A program made the translations under genes and the position numbers. 64,000 bases of DNA from CAYTGM01 sp964437365 (GTDB lineage: Bacteria; Sumerlaeota; Sumerlaeia; SLMS01), in contig CAYTGM010000001.1 of assembly GCA_964437365.1 (NCBI GenBank), forward strand, positions 1-64,000. Reading direction: 5' to 3'. The notes beneath the pieces are model-generated. The model saw only the letters and a list, made by a program, of their open reading frames with translations, searched no databases and had not been told where the DNA came from. Shown here one piece after another: positions 49,811 through 60,057 of this stretch (position 1 is its first letter; every line of letters begins with the position of its first letter).

Positions 49811-52800
49811 TTAAATATTTCTTTGTTTGAAGTTTCCCTGTTGGGAACTCCTATTGGGCTCAGTGGAAATATAGACACCGCTTCTCACAATTTCCTCCCA
49901 AGGTATCTTAGCTTCTTCCAGTCTCGGGACAGCATAGTTTTCTTTCGGGTGAAGAAAGCTTAACCAGCATTCTTTAACGGGTTGGCCGAGAGTTCGTTCT
50001 ACAAGTAATTGATATAGCTGAAGCTGAGTCGAATAACTCTCCTTCAGACTTGGAAGACGTTCGAGGTTCTCTCCGCAATAATCTGTCTTGTAGTCAACGA
50101 TAACCCAGGAGTTATCCTCTTGAAATAGTACGTCCACAACACCTTGAAAGATAAGATGCTGGTGGGCAGGGGCCCCTTCAATTTCTTCGCCTTTTAAAGA
50201 AATTGTGAAAGCTCGTTCTCGGTGAAGTCGTGCTGATTCAACCCGCAGGCGTTTGCCAAGATCTCCATTGAAGAACCATTGGAGCGCATAGAGATCTATC
50301 ATCTTTCCTTGTTCTTCCGTCAGAAGGCTCTCGTTGATAAGTCGATCCAGTTCCTCTGATAGTCGTCGTCTGCCATAGGCAATTTCATGAATATCACAAA
50401 GTGCCAGAAACCGATGGATTGCCTGACCCCGCTCAGCGCCTTTCTTCTTTTCCTGGCGTAAAAACCGTGAAGGAATCCAATCAGGGGTAGAGTCTTTTGA
50501 TTGTGAAGAAATTCGGAACGGAGGTGTTTCAGAATCACGCTCCGCCTCGAATGCTCTCTTGACCTCACTTACCGAGATCTTGGCACGAGCGGAAAGAAAC
50601 GAAACATTCGAGTCGTGTTCCTTAATGCGGTGAAGAGCTTCCAGATAAGGTGAAGTATCAAAACCAGAGAACAGGTCTACCTGTTCGCTCTCCTGTTGCT
50701 CAAACTGGTCAAGATAGCTTTCATCCGGATAGACATTCAGTCGAAACTCATTAACTTGATGATGAAAAGGGTCGGTGTCCAGATTATCCGGGAGTGCTGG
50801 AATTCTTGGGGCGATGCCAGTCAGAATAACGTCACCGGGGCACTTGGCATTCTTCAAATAACGAAGCCGTTTGTCTGAGGAACTCTTTATCTCAGACACT
50901 TCCGCCAGCTTTTTTGCCGGAGATTTCAGCGTAGCTGACATATAGACCTGGCACTCTGCTCTTGTTAAAGCAACGTAAATCAGGCGGAGTTCTTCGGCCA
51001 ATGACTTTTCGGAAATCGTGGATTGGAGTATCTGATAAGGAAGTGGCTTTTCGTTCTCTGGATCATCTTTAAGGAGATACTTTGTCGCGATGCCGCTGCT
51101 TTCATCGAGAAGAAATGGCTTCTGAGCATCACGCTTATTGAATTCCTTGCCAAGGAAGGGATAGATGACAACGGGAAACTCAAGTCCTTTAGACTTGTGG
51201 ATAGACATAATCCGTACGACATCCTGGTCGCCCGAAGGAGGTGTGGGAGTGGCAAAATCTTCTCCTTCTTCGAGGAGCTCGTCCAGGAAAGAAAGAAACT
51301 GGTCCAGCCCTTTCACCTGAAACTGGTCAAACTGATAGGCATACTGAAGGATCTGAAGAAGGTTGCGCTCTCGTTGTTCGCCTGCGGGACGAACCATCGC
51401 AGAATCCAGCAAGTGGATTTCGTCTATCAGGTTTTGCAGAAACTGTCCCATGGAAGCTCTTGAAGACGCTTCCTGCCATTTTTCTAACTGACTGAGGATC
51501 GCCAGAGGTCTTGTTTGATGATCGGGATTGGAGACGGCGAGATTGCGGACAATATCAATAAAGTAATCTTTTTTGCTCTCTATTCGAAGCGCAAAGATAT
51601 CCTCTTCGCTCAATCGGAAGGCGGGACCTCTCAGTGCGGACAGGCAGGCCTGGTCATCATAGGGGTTGTTGATGAACTTGAGAAGCCCCTGGAACTCGAG
51701 AATCTCAACGGCGGTTAGGAAACCCAGTTTGGATTCCGTGAAAAAGGGTATATCGTATTCCTTCAACGCTTCTGCCAGTTGGACAACAGACCCGACTGCT
51801 GAACGCAAGAGAATAGCATATTGGTTCCAGGGAGGACCTTTCTCGCGAATTACTTTTGCGATATACTTTGCCTCTTCTGTATAGTCATCCTCCTGATCCT
51901 CTTCCGCATCGGTACTTGAATCTCCGTGCTCCTCCTTTGGAGGCATTTCTTTCTTGAAGAGAGACAGATGAACCTGTGTTGGCAGGGCCTTTTCATCTCC
52001 TCCAGGGATAAACTCATGTCCGTCCGTATAGTCAATACCCACCACATCTTCTCGTAGAGTCTCAACGAAGAGCCTGTTCATCTCCAGCAAGAGACTCGGA
52101 TTGCTACGGAAGTTCCTGGTCAGGTTGATACCCGTCCACTCGGGCTTCTTTCCTTCATCAGAATCTTTTCGCGCCTTGTCATAAATCCCAAGAAAGATAC
52201 TGGGGTCTGCTCGTCTGAATCGATAGATAGACTGCTTAATATCCCCAACAATAAAGAGGTTCCCATTTTCTGGAGGACGTGCCACACTGGAAATAACTCG
52301 TTGTTGAGTGGCATTGATGTCCTGGAATTCGTCGACCAGGATATACTCAAACTGGCGTTGATAGGACTGAGCCACCGTTGAGGGTTCCCCATTTGGAGAG
52401 AGGATCTTCAGAGCAAGGTGTTCGAGAAGAGAAAAGTTGATGCGGCGGGAATCTATATATGTTTGATACAGCTCATTCAGCCAGCGGAGAGCGCAATCTT
52501 TCAATATTACATGACAGATTTCCTTCCCCGCATTCCATCGCTCCATTCCTTTTTCTGTGATCAGCAGGTCTTCCGCTTGAGGTAGCTTCTTCAGGTCTGA
52601 CTGTAGACTCTTTCTTATTACCTTGTAATTATCTTCTTCTTGAGTCTTCTTTCCGCTGGGGTATCTGGGGACTTCGTAGCCCTTCAGGAAGTTTACGTAA
52701 TTCTCTTGGATAGAATCAGATTCTATACAGTCTCTGAGTTGCTTGAGAAACCCTCTGAAGGCGAAGTAATCTTCCTTAGTCTTGACCTGCCAGTCCGAAG

Positions 52801-53518
52801 TGTCTGGTCGAAAAGCCTCGTACTCTGACAGAATATCTTCGAGCTTATTCCTGAGGAATTCTTCTGAAAGTTTCATAGCCAGAGCAGAGGGTTCATTGTC
52901 AAAGTATGCATCTGTGGCTTCTTCGACAAAGAACTCCGGATTAGGCATCGTAGACAGAAACACCTGTAGCTGGTAGATCTGCTGCCGGAGTTGATCTGGT
53001 CCTGTGAAGGTATCCAGCTGGTCGAGCACTCGAGTAACAACGGATCGAGTTGCATCTTCTTCTGGCCGGGAGAGCACTTCGTCGATCTTGTCCTTCAGGA
53101 ACTGGTGATGTAAAAGACGATCTTCCTGTTCACTCATAAGGTCAAAGCCAGGAGATATCCTCGCTTCACGGGAGTGACTTGTGATCAGGTCTAGACAGAA
53201 TGAATGGAGAGTGCTTATGCGTGCACGAGGAAGAAGGTACATCTGCTGGCGCAGGTGCTTTTCCTGTTTCTTACTTAAATCACCTGAGGAGACAGCCGCA
53301 TGCAGGGATTTCTCCAGGCGAACTTTCATTTCGGAGGCAGCAGCACGGGTAAAAGTAACAACCATGAGTTGATCGATTTCCACCGGGTTCTCATCCCGGG
53401 TCATCAACTCAAAAATCCGACCTATCAGCGTATGGGTCTTTCCTGTACCGGCACCGGCTGAAACGATAATATTTCTATCTGTGATATCAAGACAACGCTG
53501 TTGTTCAGGTGTATACAT
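49811..53518 (-). CDS. addA: AddA, helicase-nuclease subunit of AddAB recombination complex
   Basis: 1235 residues, the usual AddA length. Walker A is AGAGTGKT (21-28), with UvrD-type motifs VVTFTRAAASEM, FIVGDIKQSIYRFRRADPSIF, ILVDEFQDINATQ, and RIMSIHKSKGLEFPVV. The C-terminal RecB-type nuclease domain has the VIVDYKTD motif with Asp1142 and Lys1144. AddAB unwinds and degrades double-strand ends to load RecA, as RecBCD does in enteric bacteria. Only four bases separate it from addB upstream, so the two are co-transcribed. Low-complexity acidic insertions (EEHGDSSTDAEEDQEDDYTE) are unusual. Confidence 0.95.
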   Translation of the reverse strand: MYTPEQQRCLDITDRNIIVSAGAGTGKTHTLIGRIFELMTRDENPVEIDQLMVVTFTRAAASEMKVRLEKSLHAAVSSGDLSKKQEKHLRQQMYLLPRARISTLHSFCLDLITSHSREARISPGFDLMSEQEDRLLHHQFLKDKIDEVLSRPEEDATRSVVTRVLDQLDTFTGPDQLRQQIYQLQVFLSTMPNPEFFVEEATDAYFDNEPSALAMKLSEEFLRNKLEDILSEYEAFRPDTSDWQVKTKEDYFAFRGFLKQLRDCIESDSIQENYVNFLKGYEVPRYPSGKKTQEEDNYKVIRKSLQSDLKKLPQAEDLLITEKGMERWNAGKEICHVILKDCALRWLNELYQTYIDSRRINFSLLEHLALKILSPNGEPSTVAQSYQRQFEYILVDEFQDINATQQRVISSVARPPENGNLFIVGDIKQSIYRFRRADPSIFLGIYDKARKDSDEGKKPEWTGINLTRNFRSNPSLLLEMNRLFVETLREDVVGIDYTDGHEFIPGGDEKALPTQVHLSLFKKEMPPKEEHGDSSTDAEEDQEDDYTEEAKYIAKVIREKGPPWNQYAILLRSAVGSVVQLAEALKEYDIPFFTESKLGFLTAVEILEFQGLLKFINNPYDDQACLSALRGPAFRLSEEDIFALRIESKKDYFIDIVRNLAVSNPDHQTRPLAILSQLEKWQEASSRASMGQFLQNLIDEIHLLDSAMVRPAGEQRERNLLQILQYAYQFDQFQVKGLDQFLSFLDELLEEGEDFATPTPPSGDQDVVRIMSIHKSKGLEFPVVIYPFLGKEFNKRDAQKPFLLDESSGIATKYLLKDDPENEKPLPYQILQSTISEKSLAEELRLIYVALTRAECQVYMSATLKSPAKKLAEVSEIKSSSDKRLRYLKNAKCPGDVILTGIAPRIPALPDNLDTDPFHHQVNEFRLNVYPDESYLDQFEQQESEQVDLFSGFDTSPYLEALHRIKEHDSNVSFLSARAKISVSEVKRAFEAERDSETPPFRISSQSKDSTPDWIPSRFLRQEKKKGAERGQAIHRFLALCDIHEIAYGRRRLSEELDRLINESLLTEEQGKMIDLYALQWFFNGDLGKRLRVESARLHRERAFTISLKGEEIEGAPAHQHLIFQGVVDVLFQEDNSWVIVDYKTDYCGENLERLPSLKESYSTQLQLYQLLVERTLGQPVKECWLSFLHPKENYAVPRLEEAKIPWEEIVRSGVYISTEPNRSSQQGNFKQRNI

Positions 53519-53522
53519 TTAT

Positions 53523-56500
53523 CTATGCTTTATCCTTCCCATTTCCCTCAGGATCGTTAAGCGAAGCATCTATCTCGTTCAGGATCCCTTCTCGACTATA
53601 TTTCGGAAAATCTCGATAGTAGTTAAGCATCGGATCGATACCGCAGATCGACCGGTGGTCACAAAAAGAGCAGGCAGAATCTGTACCATGGCGAGTTGGC
53701 TGTACTGCGATATTGCCACTGACGATTCCCTCTGCCAGGTTGCGAATCTGCTTCCATGTTTTCCTCAATATATACTCGAAATGATCATCTTTGATCAAAC
53801 TCCCCCAACTGCGATTCTTTTCCTCGGGATCTCCGTTTGAGCCCTGAATGAAATCCATCTGTTTGAATTTTGTTAAACCTCGATTTTTGAAGTATGAGAC
53901 TTTCGCAAGGCCTTTCATCGAGCGAGTTTTTCCAAGAGGCGTACTCACTTTGGTCTTACGATCTTCCAGAATAGGGACATACATCCCACCAACAGGAGTG
54001 AGGTCCGACTTTGATTCCATAATTGTGAGGATATAGATAGGAAGCTGAAGGTTCTCTTCGCTGATCCATTTATCAAAATCAAATTTCTTTTCTCGCAGTT
54101 TGTAGTCGACAATGAGAGCTTCATCGCCATCCTGATCAAGACGATCAATCTGCCCTCGGATATGAACGCTGAGTCCATTCTTGAGATTACCTGGCAGTTT
54201 CAGAGGCGGAAGGGCCTTGTTCCTGCCTTTGCCAAAGGACAGTTCTTCCCCAATGGGTTGGAATGCATACTCTGTATAGAAGAGTACTAACCAACGCATG
54301 CAGTCTTTAACCTGCTCCGTCAGTCTATTGAGGAGGTAGCGGCCCGAGGGTCTTCGCACGATACCAAATCTCTCGATCTTTTTCTGAGGTCCTTCGAGGG
54401 CATCGTCAATGAGGTCCTCGACAGGAAGCGCATCAAGTAGTCTTCCTTCTTTTAAAGCCTCCCGAATCAACTCCGTGAAGTTCTTCAAACAGGCGTGAGC
54501 AAAATTACCTGCGTCCTTGCGATTAAACTCAATTTCGTCAACGTAACTCGGGCGAAGCATAAAGCTCACAAAATGCTTGAATGGACAGTTGGCTCGAGTC
54601 TCTAGTTCTGTTGTACTGACGGAGAGTCCGTCGCTGTAGAAGTCCCTAAGTATTTGAGGGGACAGGCTGGCCTTGTTCTTCCACATATAGGCATCTATCA
54701 CTGTCTCCATCTCCCTGACTGCTTCATTGCCGAACGCAGGATTCAGGAGGAAACGTCCGTCGCTATCGCGGGCTGCCTTGGCGTCCTTTTCCTGTCGTAG
54801 TCCGTGCAAGAGATTCGAAGCAACTTCACGTGGTCTCCAGCATGATTCCAGGGGGCGATAGGCAGGAAGTTCCTTCGGGGGTGGTAGCTTAAACTTTCTG
54901 TCTAGATCCGACCAGAAGAGAGAGGGATTCCGGACGCCTCCATTTTCATCGGTGCGATGGCGCATCAAGTGAAGGGCTTCAGACGCAGCCGTAAAAGCCT
55001 TGTAGGCGATGTATATCTCTCGATCATACCGTCGTTGACTGCTGTTGCTGAACTTGAACCCAGCAGCTCTCAAGTACTCGCGCTCAGCGTCGTTTAATAC
55101 TGTCCGGTTCGTTGCGAGGGCAGGAGTTTCTCCTTCGTTCAGGCCAAGAAGAATCACTCCTTTCACGGGCGGCAGACGAGATCTGTCCATCTGACCAACA
55201 AATATCTGGTTTAATAATGGAGGTATGCGAGGCTCAGCTAATTGTGAAAGCCCTTTCAGAAGAAGCTCACAGGAAGGCTCAATGGTCAGGTATTCATTGC
55301 CAAGAATGTCGTCGAGGTCGCAGAGAACTTTTCCAACCTGTTCGAGTACATTCTGGTCCTTCTCATTGAGTGCCCCGTAATCCAGAGTCTGTTCGAGAAA
55401 GATATATATTTGATTAAGAAAATCGTGGAAGAGAGACTGCGGTGAGAATTTCTCTCTTGTATTCCTCTGAAATTCAGAAGCCACAGCTGCAAGTTTCTGT
55501 CTTGTTTCTTCTACCTTTTCAGGTAGTTCCTCGTCTTGCGTGTCAAGAACCGAGCCGTCATCATCTTCGAAAAAGTTGCGATTCTGTCTGATTCTCCATT
55601 TCTTTGAGCCATACCACTCTTCTGAGGTGCGAGGAAACTCGAGTTGTATACGCTGCAGGTAATCCAGGTGACTTCTTTCAAGGTCGAGGAAACCTGACTT
55701 ACCAAGACGAATGAGAGCATCTATATCATCAGGATGTGTCAGGAGTCGAACCAGACATTGAATCCCCACCAGCAGAGGGTGGATGGTTAATGGCTCAGAC
55801 CTGTCGATAAAGTAGGGGAGCGAAAGCGAACCAAGAGACTCGGAAAGAGAATTTGCATAGGTGTCAATACTACGCACCAATATGGCTACATCAGACGGAT
55901 TCCACTTCTTTGTATAGATCCAGTTGAGGGCAACCTCAGCTGCTCTTCGTGCTTCATCACGTTTTGTTTCGACAACCTCCCTTTCTATGGCATTTACTTT
56001 CTGTGGCTCTCCATCTGGAAAAGAATAGAAGTTTTGGGCCAGGTGAGCGAGATCTGCACTGTTAAAGCGAGGAAGGTTTTGGTTATCGCATGGAAGCCAC
56101 TCGTCTATCTTTGTTCCTTCTTTGAGAAGCTGGTCATAGATATTCTCGAGGGTTTCTTCGCAGGTCTGGAAGACCACGTGCCTGGCAAGCGAGCGTGATT
56201 TCTCGAACTCCTGTTTAGACCCAATAGGTCTCATAGTGAGAAGAAGCGAAAGCTTCTGACACTTTCCAGCCAATGTTGTTACCAGTTGTTCTTCCGGCGG
56301 AGTGAAATCGACAAAGCTGTCTATATATATCTCAGCTCCTGTGAGCAGATCACTCGTCTCAATCTGCCTGGTAAGGCGCTTCATGGTGTCAGAAGGATCT
56401 TCAAAGCGTTCTTTAATCAACTCGCGGGAGGCGTCGAAGACCTTTTTCAGCTGTGATAGCTTATCTTGCAAGCTGGAGAACTCGGTGGATGATTCTGTAT

Positions 56501-56930
56501 AGGCAAGCATCTCTTCGAAGCGGTCATGATCCAGACCATACTGAGCACATTCTCTCAGGAAAGCATCAAGAGTCTCGTCGATACCGGTCATTTGAAGAAG
56601 ATCGAGGTCCTCTTCTTTCTGCAATTTCCATTTAAGGTAGAGAGCGATTAGTGGTCTGTGAGAGCTTGTAACAGCTGGAAGTTCGCCTGCAGGTTCGTGA
56701 GCAAAGAGAAACTCTCCGAGACGTGTGAAGCTCAGCACCTGAGCTCGTGTATAGCCATTGAAACCAGGGACTGAGAGCAGGGCTCTTTCTGTTTCGTACG
56801 ACGCCTGTTCGGGAACAATGATGAAAATCGGAGGCCCGAAAGGGTCTTTGCGACACTTATCGGCGATCTCGTTGAGACAGATAGCGGTCTTTCCAGATCC
56901 GGAATAGCCTGTTATTATTCGAATAGACAC
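53523..56930 (-). CDS. addB: AddB, nuclease and iron-sulfur subunit of AddAB
   Basis: 1135 residues. N-terminal nucleotide-binding GYSGSGKT (8-15), helicase-like core without full helicase motifs, and a C-terminal nuclease domain with VDYK (ALIVDYKLREK). The 4Fe-4S cysteines typical of AddB are present: one in RANCPFKHF (near residue 780) and three in CSFCDHRSIC near residue 1090. First gene of the addBA operon, order as in Firmicutes. The reason for a Firmicutes-type repair complex in a diderm is not unusual, since AddAB is widespread. Confidence 0.95.
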   Translation of the reverse strand: MSIRIITGYSGSGKTAICLNEIADKCRKDPFGPPIFIIVPEQASYETERALLSVPGFNGYTRAQVLSFTRLGEFLFAHEPAGELPAVTSSHRPLIALYLKWKLQKEEDLDLLQMTGIDETLDAFLRECAQYGLDHDRFEEMLAYTESSTEFSSLQDKLSQLKKVFDASRELIKERFEDPSDTMKRLTRQIETSDLLTGAEIYIDSFVDFTPPEEQLVTTLAGKCQKLSLLLTMRPIGSKQEFEKSRSLARHVVFQTCEETLENIYDQLLKEGTKIDEWLPCDNQNLPRFNSADLAHLAQNFYSFPDGEPQKVNAIEREVVETKRDEARRAAEVALNWIYTKKWNPSDVAILVRSIDTYANSLSESLGSLSLPYFIDRSEPLTIHPLLVGIQCLVRLLTHPDDIDALIRLGKSGFLDLERSHLDYLQRIQLEFPRTSEEWYGSKKWRIRQNRNFFEDDDGSVLDTQDEELPEKVEETRQKLAAVASEFQRNTREKFSPQSLFHDFLNQIYIFLEQTLDYGALNEKDQNVLEQVGKVLCDLDDILGNEYLTIEPSCELLLKGLSQLAEPRIPPLLNQIFVGQMDRSRLPPVKGVILLGLNEGETPALATNRTVLNDAEREYLRAAGFKFSNSSQRRYDREIYIAYKAFTAASEALHLMRHRTDENGGVRNPSLFWSDLDRKFKLPPPKELPAYRPLESCWRPREVASNLLHGLRQEKDAKAARDSDGRFLLNPAFGNEAVREMETVIDAYMWKNKASLSPQILRDFYSDGLSVSTTELETRANCPFKHFVSFMLRPSYVDEIEFNRKDAGNFAHACLKNFTELIREALKEGRLLDALPVEDLIDDALEGPQKKIERFGIVRRPSGRYLLNRLTEQVKDCMRWLVLFYTEYAFQPIGEELSFGKGRNKALPPLKLPGNLKNGLSVHIRGQIDRLDQDGDEALIVDYKLREKKFDFDKWISEENLQLPIYILTIMESKSDLTPVGGMYVPILEDRKTKVSTPLGKTRSMKGLAKVSYFKNRGLTKFKQMDFIQGSNGDPEEKNRSWGSLIKDDHFEYILRKTWKQIRNLAEGIVSGNIAVQPTRHGTDSACSFCDHRSICGIDPMLNYYRDFPKYSREGILNEIDASLNDPEGNGKDKA

Positions 56931-56955
56931 AAAATACTCTCAATGAGGGTTGTCC

Positions 56956-58035
56956 TCAGGTAACGTCGCTTACTGTAGGCTGCATAACACCATCTTCATC
57001 GCTCAATCGAATGGGGTTACTGACAATCCAAAGTCTTCTCTTGATATAGACCTCAACGCGATAACTGCCTGGTCCAGCATTAGGGAAGTCTATATTCTCA
57101 GCTGTTCCCCAGTAGAGTGGCTGGCCGTTGTGACGAAGCACTATATTCCCTTCACGGCAGATGGACACACGGAAACGTCCATTCGCATGGTACGAGACGG
57201 TGCTTCCCATGAAACTTTTCTTTCCTGCTTCATCCACATATTCAAAGTGGAATCCCTTCTCACTTTCAACGGCTCGGTTGACAATAAATGAACGACCTTC
57301 CCTTAATGCGTTCCAGACGAGATCCCGCGCTCTTACCCAGATCTTTGGTAAATCAGGAACCTGGATACATGTACAGATCGTCTGAAAAGATAGATCATAA
57401 GAAAAGACCTCTTTCCAGTCGAGAAGAGGATCCTTGCGAGGCTGAATACCCAAACCTCCGATTGCGGGAATCTGTCGCTTTTCCAGTTCTCGATCCCACA
57501 TCCAGAACAGGCGGCGAGCAGGACCCTTGAGCATATGCTCAGGTCGACTGATCTGTTTCATCATATTGCGCGCATTGGAAGAGGAAAGGAAATCATCCAT
57601 GAACGACCAGAGTTCCAACAGATCGGCCTGTTCAATCGGAAGGGGTGGAGCAGGCCATGAAGATTCTTTTTCTGCAGCCGTGGGCAGCAGATGGTGAAGC
57701 GCCGTTGTAACTCCAGATTGTTTATGTATCTTTTCGAGTGCTTCTTCGAGGGTGTCAGCGCCAGCTATCTCCTCTCGCAATTCAAATGCGAGGAACTGAG
57801 CTTCTTTGATGGAAACATATTCGCCACAAAGGATGAGAACTTCATCATGCCAGCCTTCCTCCTCGTCATGAAGATATCCAAGCGTATTGTTATCCGTAAG
57901 AACCACGAAATCGACATCGTTCTTACGTGCAGCTGTCAGGACCTCTTCAAGAGTACCTTCACCAGCCCCGCTTTTCTTCGTGTGGACGTGGATAACACCT
58001 GTATAGGCTTTTGGAATATCATTAAAGGAAGACAA
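56956..58035 (-). CDS. PHP-domain protein with altered metal ligands
   Basis: 359 residues. The PHP start is VIHVHTK (His16, His18), but the usual TDHNT is TDNNT here (Asn49 in place of His), and the usual C-terminal Asp-x-His motif is not visible (GGLGIQPRKDP). The first two-thirds still look like a PHP barrel (ALHHLLP). The last ~110 residues are a beta-rich domain (FVVNRAV-like; GSYRVEVYIKRRLW). Metal-dependent phosphoesterase activity is therefore doubtful; it may bind rather than hydrolyse. TTG start with AAGG upstream. Lies between addB (25-base gap) and the methyltransferase gene. Confidence 0.72.
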   Translation of the reverse strand: MSSFNDIPKAYTGVIHVHTKKSGAGEGTLEEVLTAARKNDVDFVVLTDNNTLGYLHDEEEGWHDEVLILCGEYVSIKEAQFLAFELREEIAGADTLEEALEKIHKQSGVTTALHHLLPTAAEKESSWPAPPLPIEQADLLELWSFMDDFLSSSNARNMMKQISRPEHMLKGPARRLFWMWDRELEKRQIPAIGGLGIQPRKDPLLDWKEVFSYDLSFQTICTCIQVPDLPKIWVRARDLVWNALREGRSFIVNRAVESEKGFHFEYVDEAGKKSFMGSTVSYHANGRFRVSICREGNIVLRHNGQPLYWGTAENIDFPNAGPGSYRVEVYIKRRLWIVSNPIRLSDEDGVMQPTVSDVT

Positions 58036-58160
58036 TGACCTTACCCTGAGCTTCTCAATTTATGTCCCGCCACAGCTGTCCGTGATCTTACCAACTGAAA
58101 ACGACCTTCCTCTGAAATAGAAGCGGAATCAAGAAGAGATCATCTCTTTCTCCATGGAAA

Positions 58161-59138
58161 TCAAGTATCGTTAAGGTCCGAACGGCCACCTGGGAGCTGC
58201 GTGACAAGCATCATCGTGGCTCCGCGTCCTGTTATGCTGCTGATTCCTGTTTCAACGGCAGCAGGCAAAACAAGCATTCCAACCAGAAATAAGTCCAGTA
58301 ACTGGTTCGAAAACTTTTCCCGGCTGGTCCGCTTCAAAACGTCATAAGCCCTGTTAGTTGGATAGCCCCAGGCGTTTAACATGCTCTGGATATATCCATA
58401 GGGGTTTTGCTCTAACGACCACGTTGATAGACGCCTTGTTTTAAATCTGTGTTTTCTCAAAAGAACTTTCAAGGACTTCGGACCGAAGCCGTGCAGGTGT
58501 CTTGGAGGGTCGAGATGAAACCAGTGCCGTCCAAAGTTCTCGGCCTGCCAGCTTTCATGGTTCGGCAGGGAGAGAATGAAATAGCCTCCTGGTTTAAGAA
58601 GTAATCGAATTTTTTCCAGAGTTTCGTTTGGTTTTCTCAGATGTTCGAAGACATGCCAGGCAGTGATAGCATCATACTCTTTTTCAGGAAGATCAAGATC
58701 GAGCAAATCACCGGTATGCACAGGAATCTTTGATTTCTGAGGAATTCTCTGTGCACTTTGTTCTGTCCACTCAGTGCCCTCTACTTCATAACCACGGCTC
58801 TTCATTTGAAGAAGAAAACCACCATTCCCACAGCCGACGTCCAGGATTTTCCCGCCAGGCTTGACTATCCGACTAACCGATCGAGCCCTGCCTCCCTGAA
58901 AGTGCGAAACCATTCTGGCAATGGGTCCAGCGAATTTCTCCCGTGATTTGCCGTAGTATTCCGACGAGTAGTACTTCAAAAGAGTCTGATCATCTGGCGC
59001 GGGGTATAGTGCATAGACACCGCACTTATTGCAGCGTACAAGTGGGAAACGATCCTGGTTCATCGTAATTTCGGTCAGCAGTGCAGCTTCTTTGCCGCCG
59101 CACCAGCATGGGCGATTGACGGAACCCTCTTCTGTCAC
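58161..59138 (-). CDS. SAM-dependent methyltransferase with N-terminal zinc-binding motif
   Basis: 325 residues. N-terminal CWCGG and CNKCGVY (four Cys) form a probable zinc site. SAM motif I is KILDVGCGNGGFLL, with AITAWHVFEHLRKP as motif II and PGGYFILSLPNHESW after it. The last ~100 residues add a positively charged region and a hydrophobic segment. This zinc-plus-Methyltransf layout is common near glycan-synthesis genes. The GTG start overlaps the stop of the glycosyltransferase gene by four bases (GTGA), so the two are translationally coupled. Confidence 0.85.
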   Translation of the reverse strand: MTEEGSVNRPCWCGGKEAALLTEITMNQDRFPLVRCNKCGVYALYPAPDDQTLLKYYSSEYYGKSREKFAGPIARMVSHFQGGRARSVSRIVKPGGKILDVGCGNGGFLLQMKSRGYEVEGTEWTEQSAQRIPQKSKIPVHTGDLLDLDLPEKEYDAITAWHVFEHLRKPNETLEKIRLLLKPGGYFILSLPNHESWQAENFGRHWFHLDPPRHLHGFGPKSLKVLLRKHRFKTRRLSTWSLEQNPYGYIQSMLNAWGYPTNRAYDVLKRTSREKFSNQLLDLFLVGMLVLPAAVETGISSITGRGATMMLVTQLPGGRSDLNDT

Positions 59139-59914
59139 TCTGCTGTCCCGGGACCACGGCGTTTAGCTGGGATGCGAGAAGGGAAGAGGCGCGTATAGCG
59201 AAACCCCAGATTCGCAAGAAAACAGGATATGGAAGTCTGGATCACACCGAGTCCATACTCACAGCTTCTCTTAAAGTTGATACTCGAAGCTTCAGCAAAA
59301 TAGCGCGTTGGGCAGCTGAGCTCGCCGATTCGCCACTGGAAGAAGAGTGCCTGTGCAAGCATCTGGTTGTCGAAAATGAAGTCGTCATCATAACTTTCAA
59401 AATCCAGGGCCTCAAGAACCTCTTTGCTGAAGGCACGATATCCTGTATGGTACTCGGACAGCTTTTGTCCCATCAACAGGTTCTGCGACAGCGTCAGGAA
59501 GCGATTGAAAATATACTTATAGATGGGCATGCCCCCTTTAAGAGCGGTCTTGCCCAGGATCCGTGAGCCAAGAACCACATCAAAATGCCCACTTGAAATC
59601 ATGGCTCCCATCGCTTCGATCAGCCTTGGGGAGTACTGGTAGTCGGGATGCACCATAACGACAATGTCGGCACCAAGCTGAAGCGCTTCCCGGTAACAGG
59701 TCTTCTGGTTGCCACCATAGCCACGATTCTTTCGGTGAACAATGGTTCTGATTCCTAGTTTCTGGGCAACATCGGCCGTATTATCACGCGACGCATCATC
59801 AACGAGAATCGTTTCGTCGACAATGTTGAAATCGATATCTTTATACGTTTTTTCCAGTGTTCTGGCAGCGTTGTAAGCGGGGAAAACAACAACAACTTTC
59901 TTGTCGGCAATCAT
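59135..59914 (-). CDS. Glycosyltransferase family 2 (dolichol-phosphate-mannose-synthase-like)
   Basis: 259 residues. GT-A fold: VFPAYNAARTLEKT, VDDASRDNTADVA with the DxS, VHPDYQYSP as the metal-site DxD-like segment, and GSRILGKTALKGGMPIYKY as a membrane-association loop. Typically transfers a hexose to a polyprenyl phosphate or to a lipid-linked acceptor. Ends in a basic PSRIPAKRRGPG tail. Overlaps the stop of an upstream 48-codon frame (ATGA). Operon with the methyltransferase downstream. Confidence 0.88.
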   Translation of the reverse strand: MIADKKVVVVFPAYNAARTLEKTYKDIDFNIVDETILVDDASRDNTADVAQKLGIRTIVHRKNRGYGGNQKTCYREALQLGADIVVMVHPDYQYSPRLIEAMGAMISSGHFDVVLGSRILGKTALKGGMPIYKYIFNRFLTLSQNLLMGQKLSEYHTGYRAFSKEVLEALDFESYDDDFIFDNQMLAQALFFQWRIGELSCPTRYFAEASSINFKRSCEYGLGVIQTSISCFLANLGFRYTRLFPSRIPAKRRGPGTAE

Positions 59915-60057
59915 GGAGAAGAGCTTTCATTCCGTAATTTCGAGATGATAGACTCTTGCAGCTCCCACTGCGGGTCGAGACCTTTTTGGGTGACAAGCTG
60001 TTCGAATTCTACTGCTGCTGGGTCGATTTGAAGAAGGCTAAATCTTAAAGGTGCCAT
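59911..60057 (-). CDS. Candidate 48-residue small protein
   Basis: A frame that starts MAPLRFSLLQIDPAA, ends KLRNESSSP, overlaps the 3' end of the membrane-protein gene by 20 bases, and ends in TGA overlapping the glycosyltransferase ATG. No ribosome site is visible. It would bridge the gap in an otherwise tight operon; may be chance. Confidence 0.35.
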   Translation of the reverse strand: MAPLRFSLLQIDPAAVEFEQLVTQKGLDPQWELQESIISKLRNESSSP

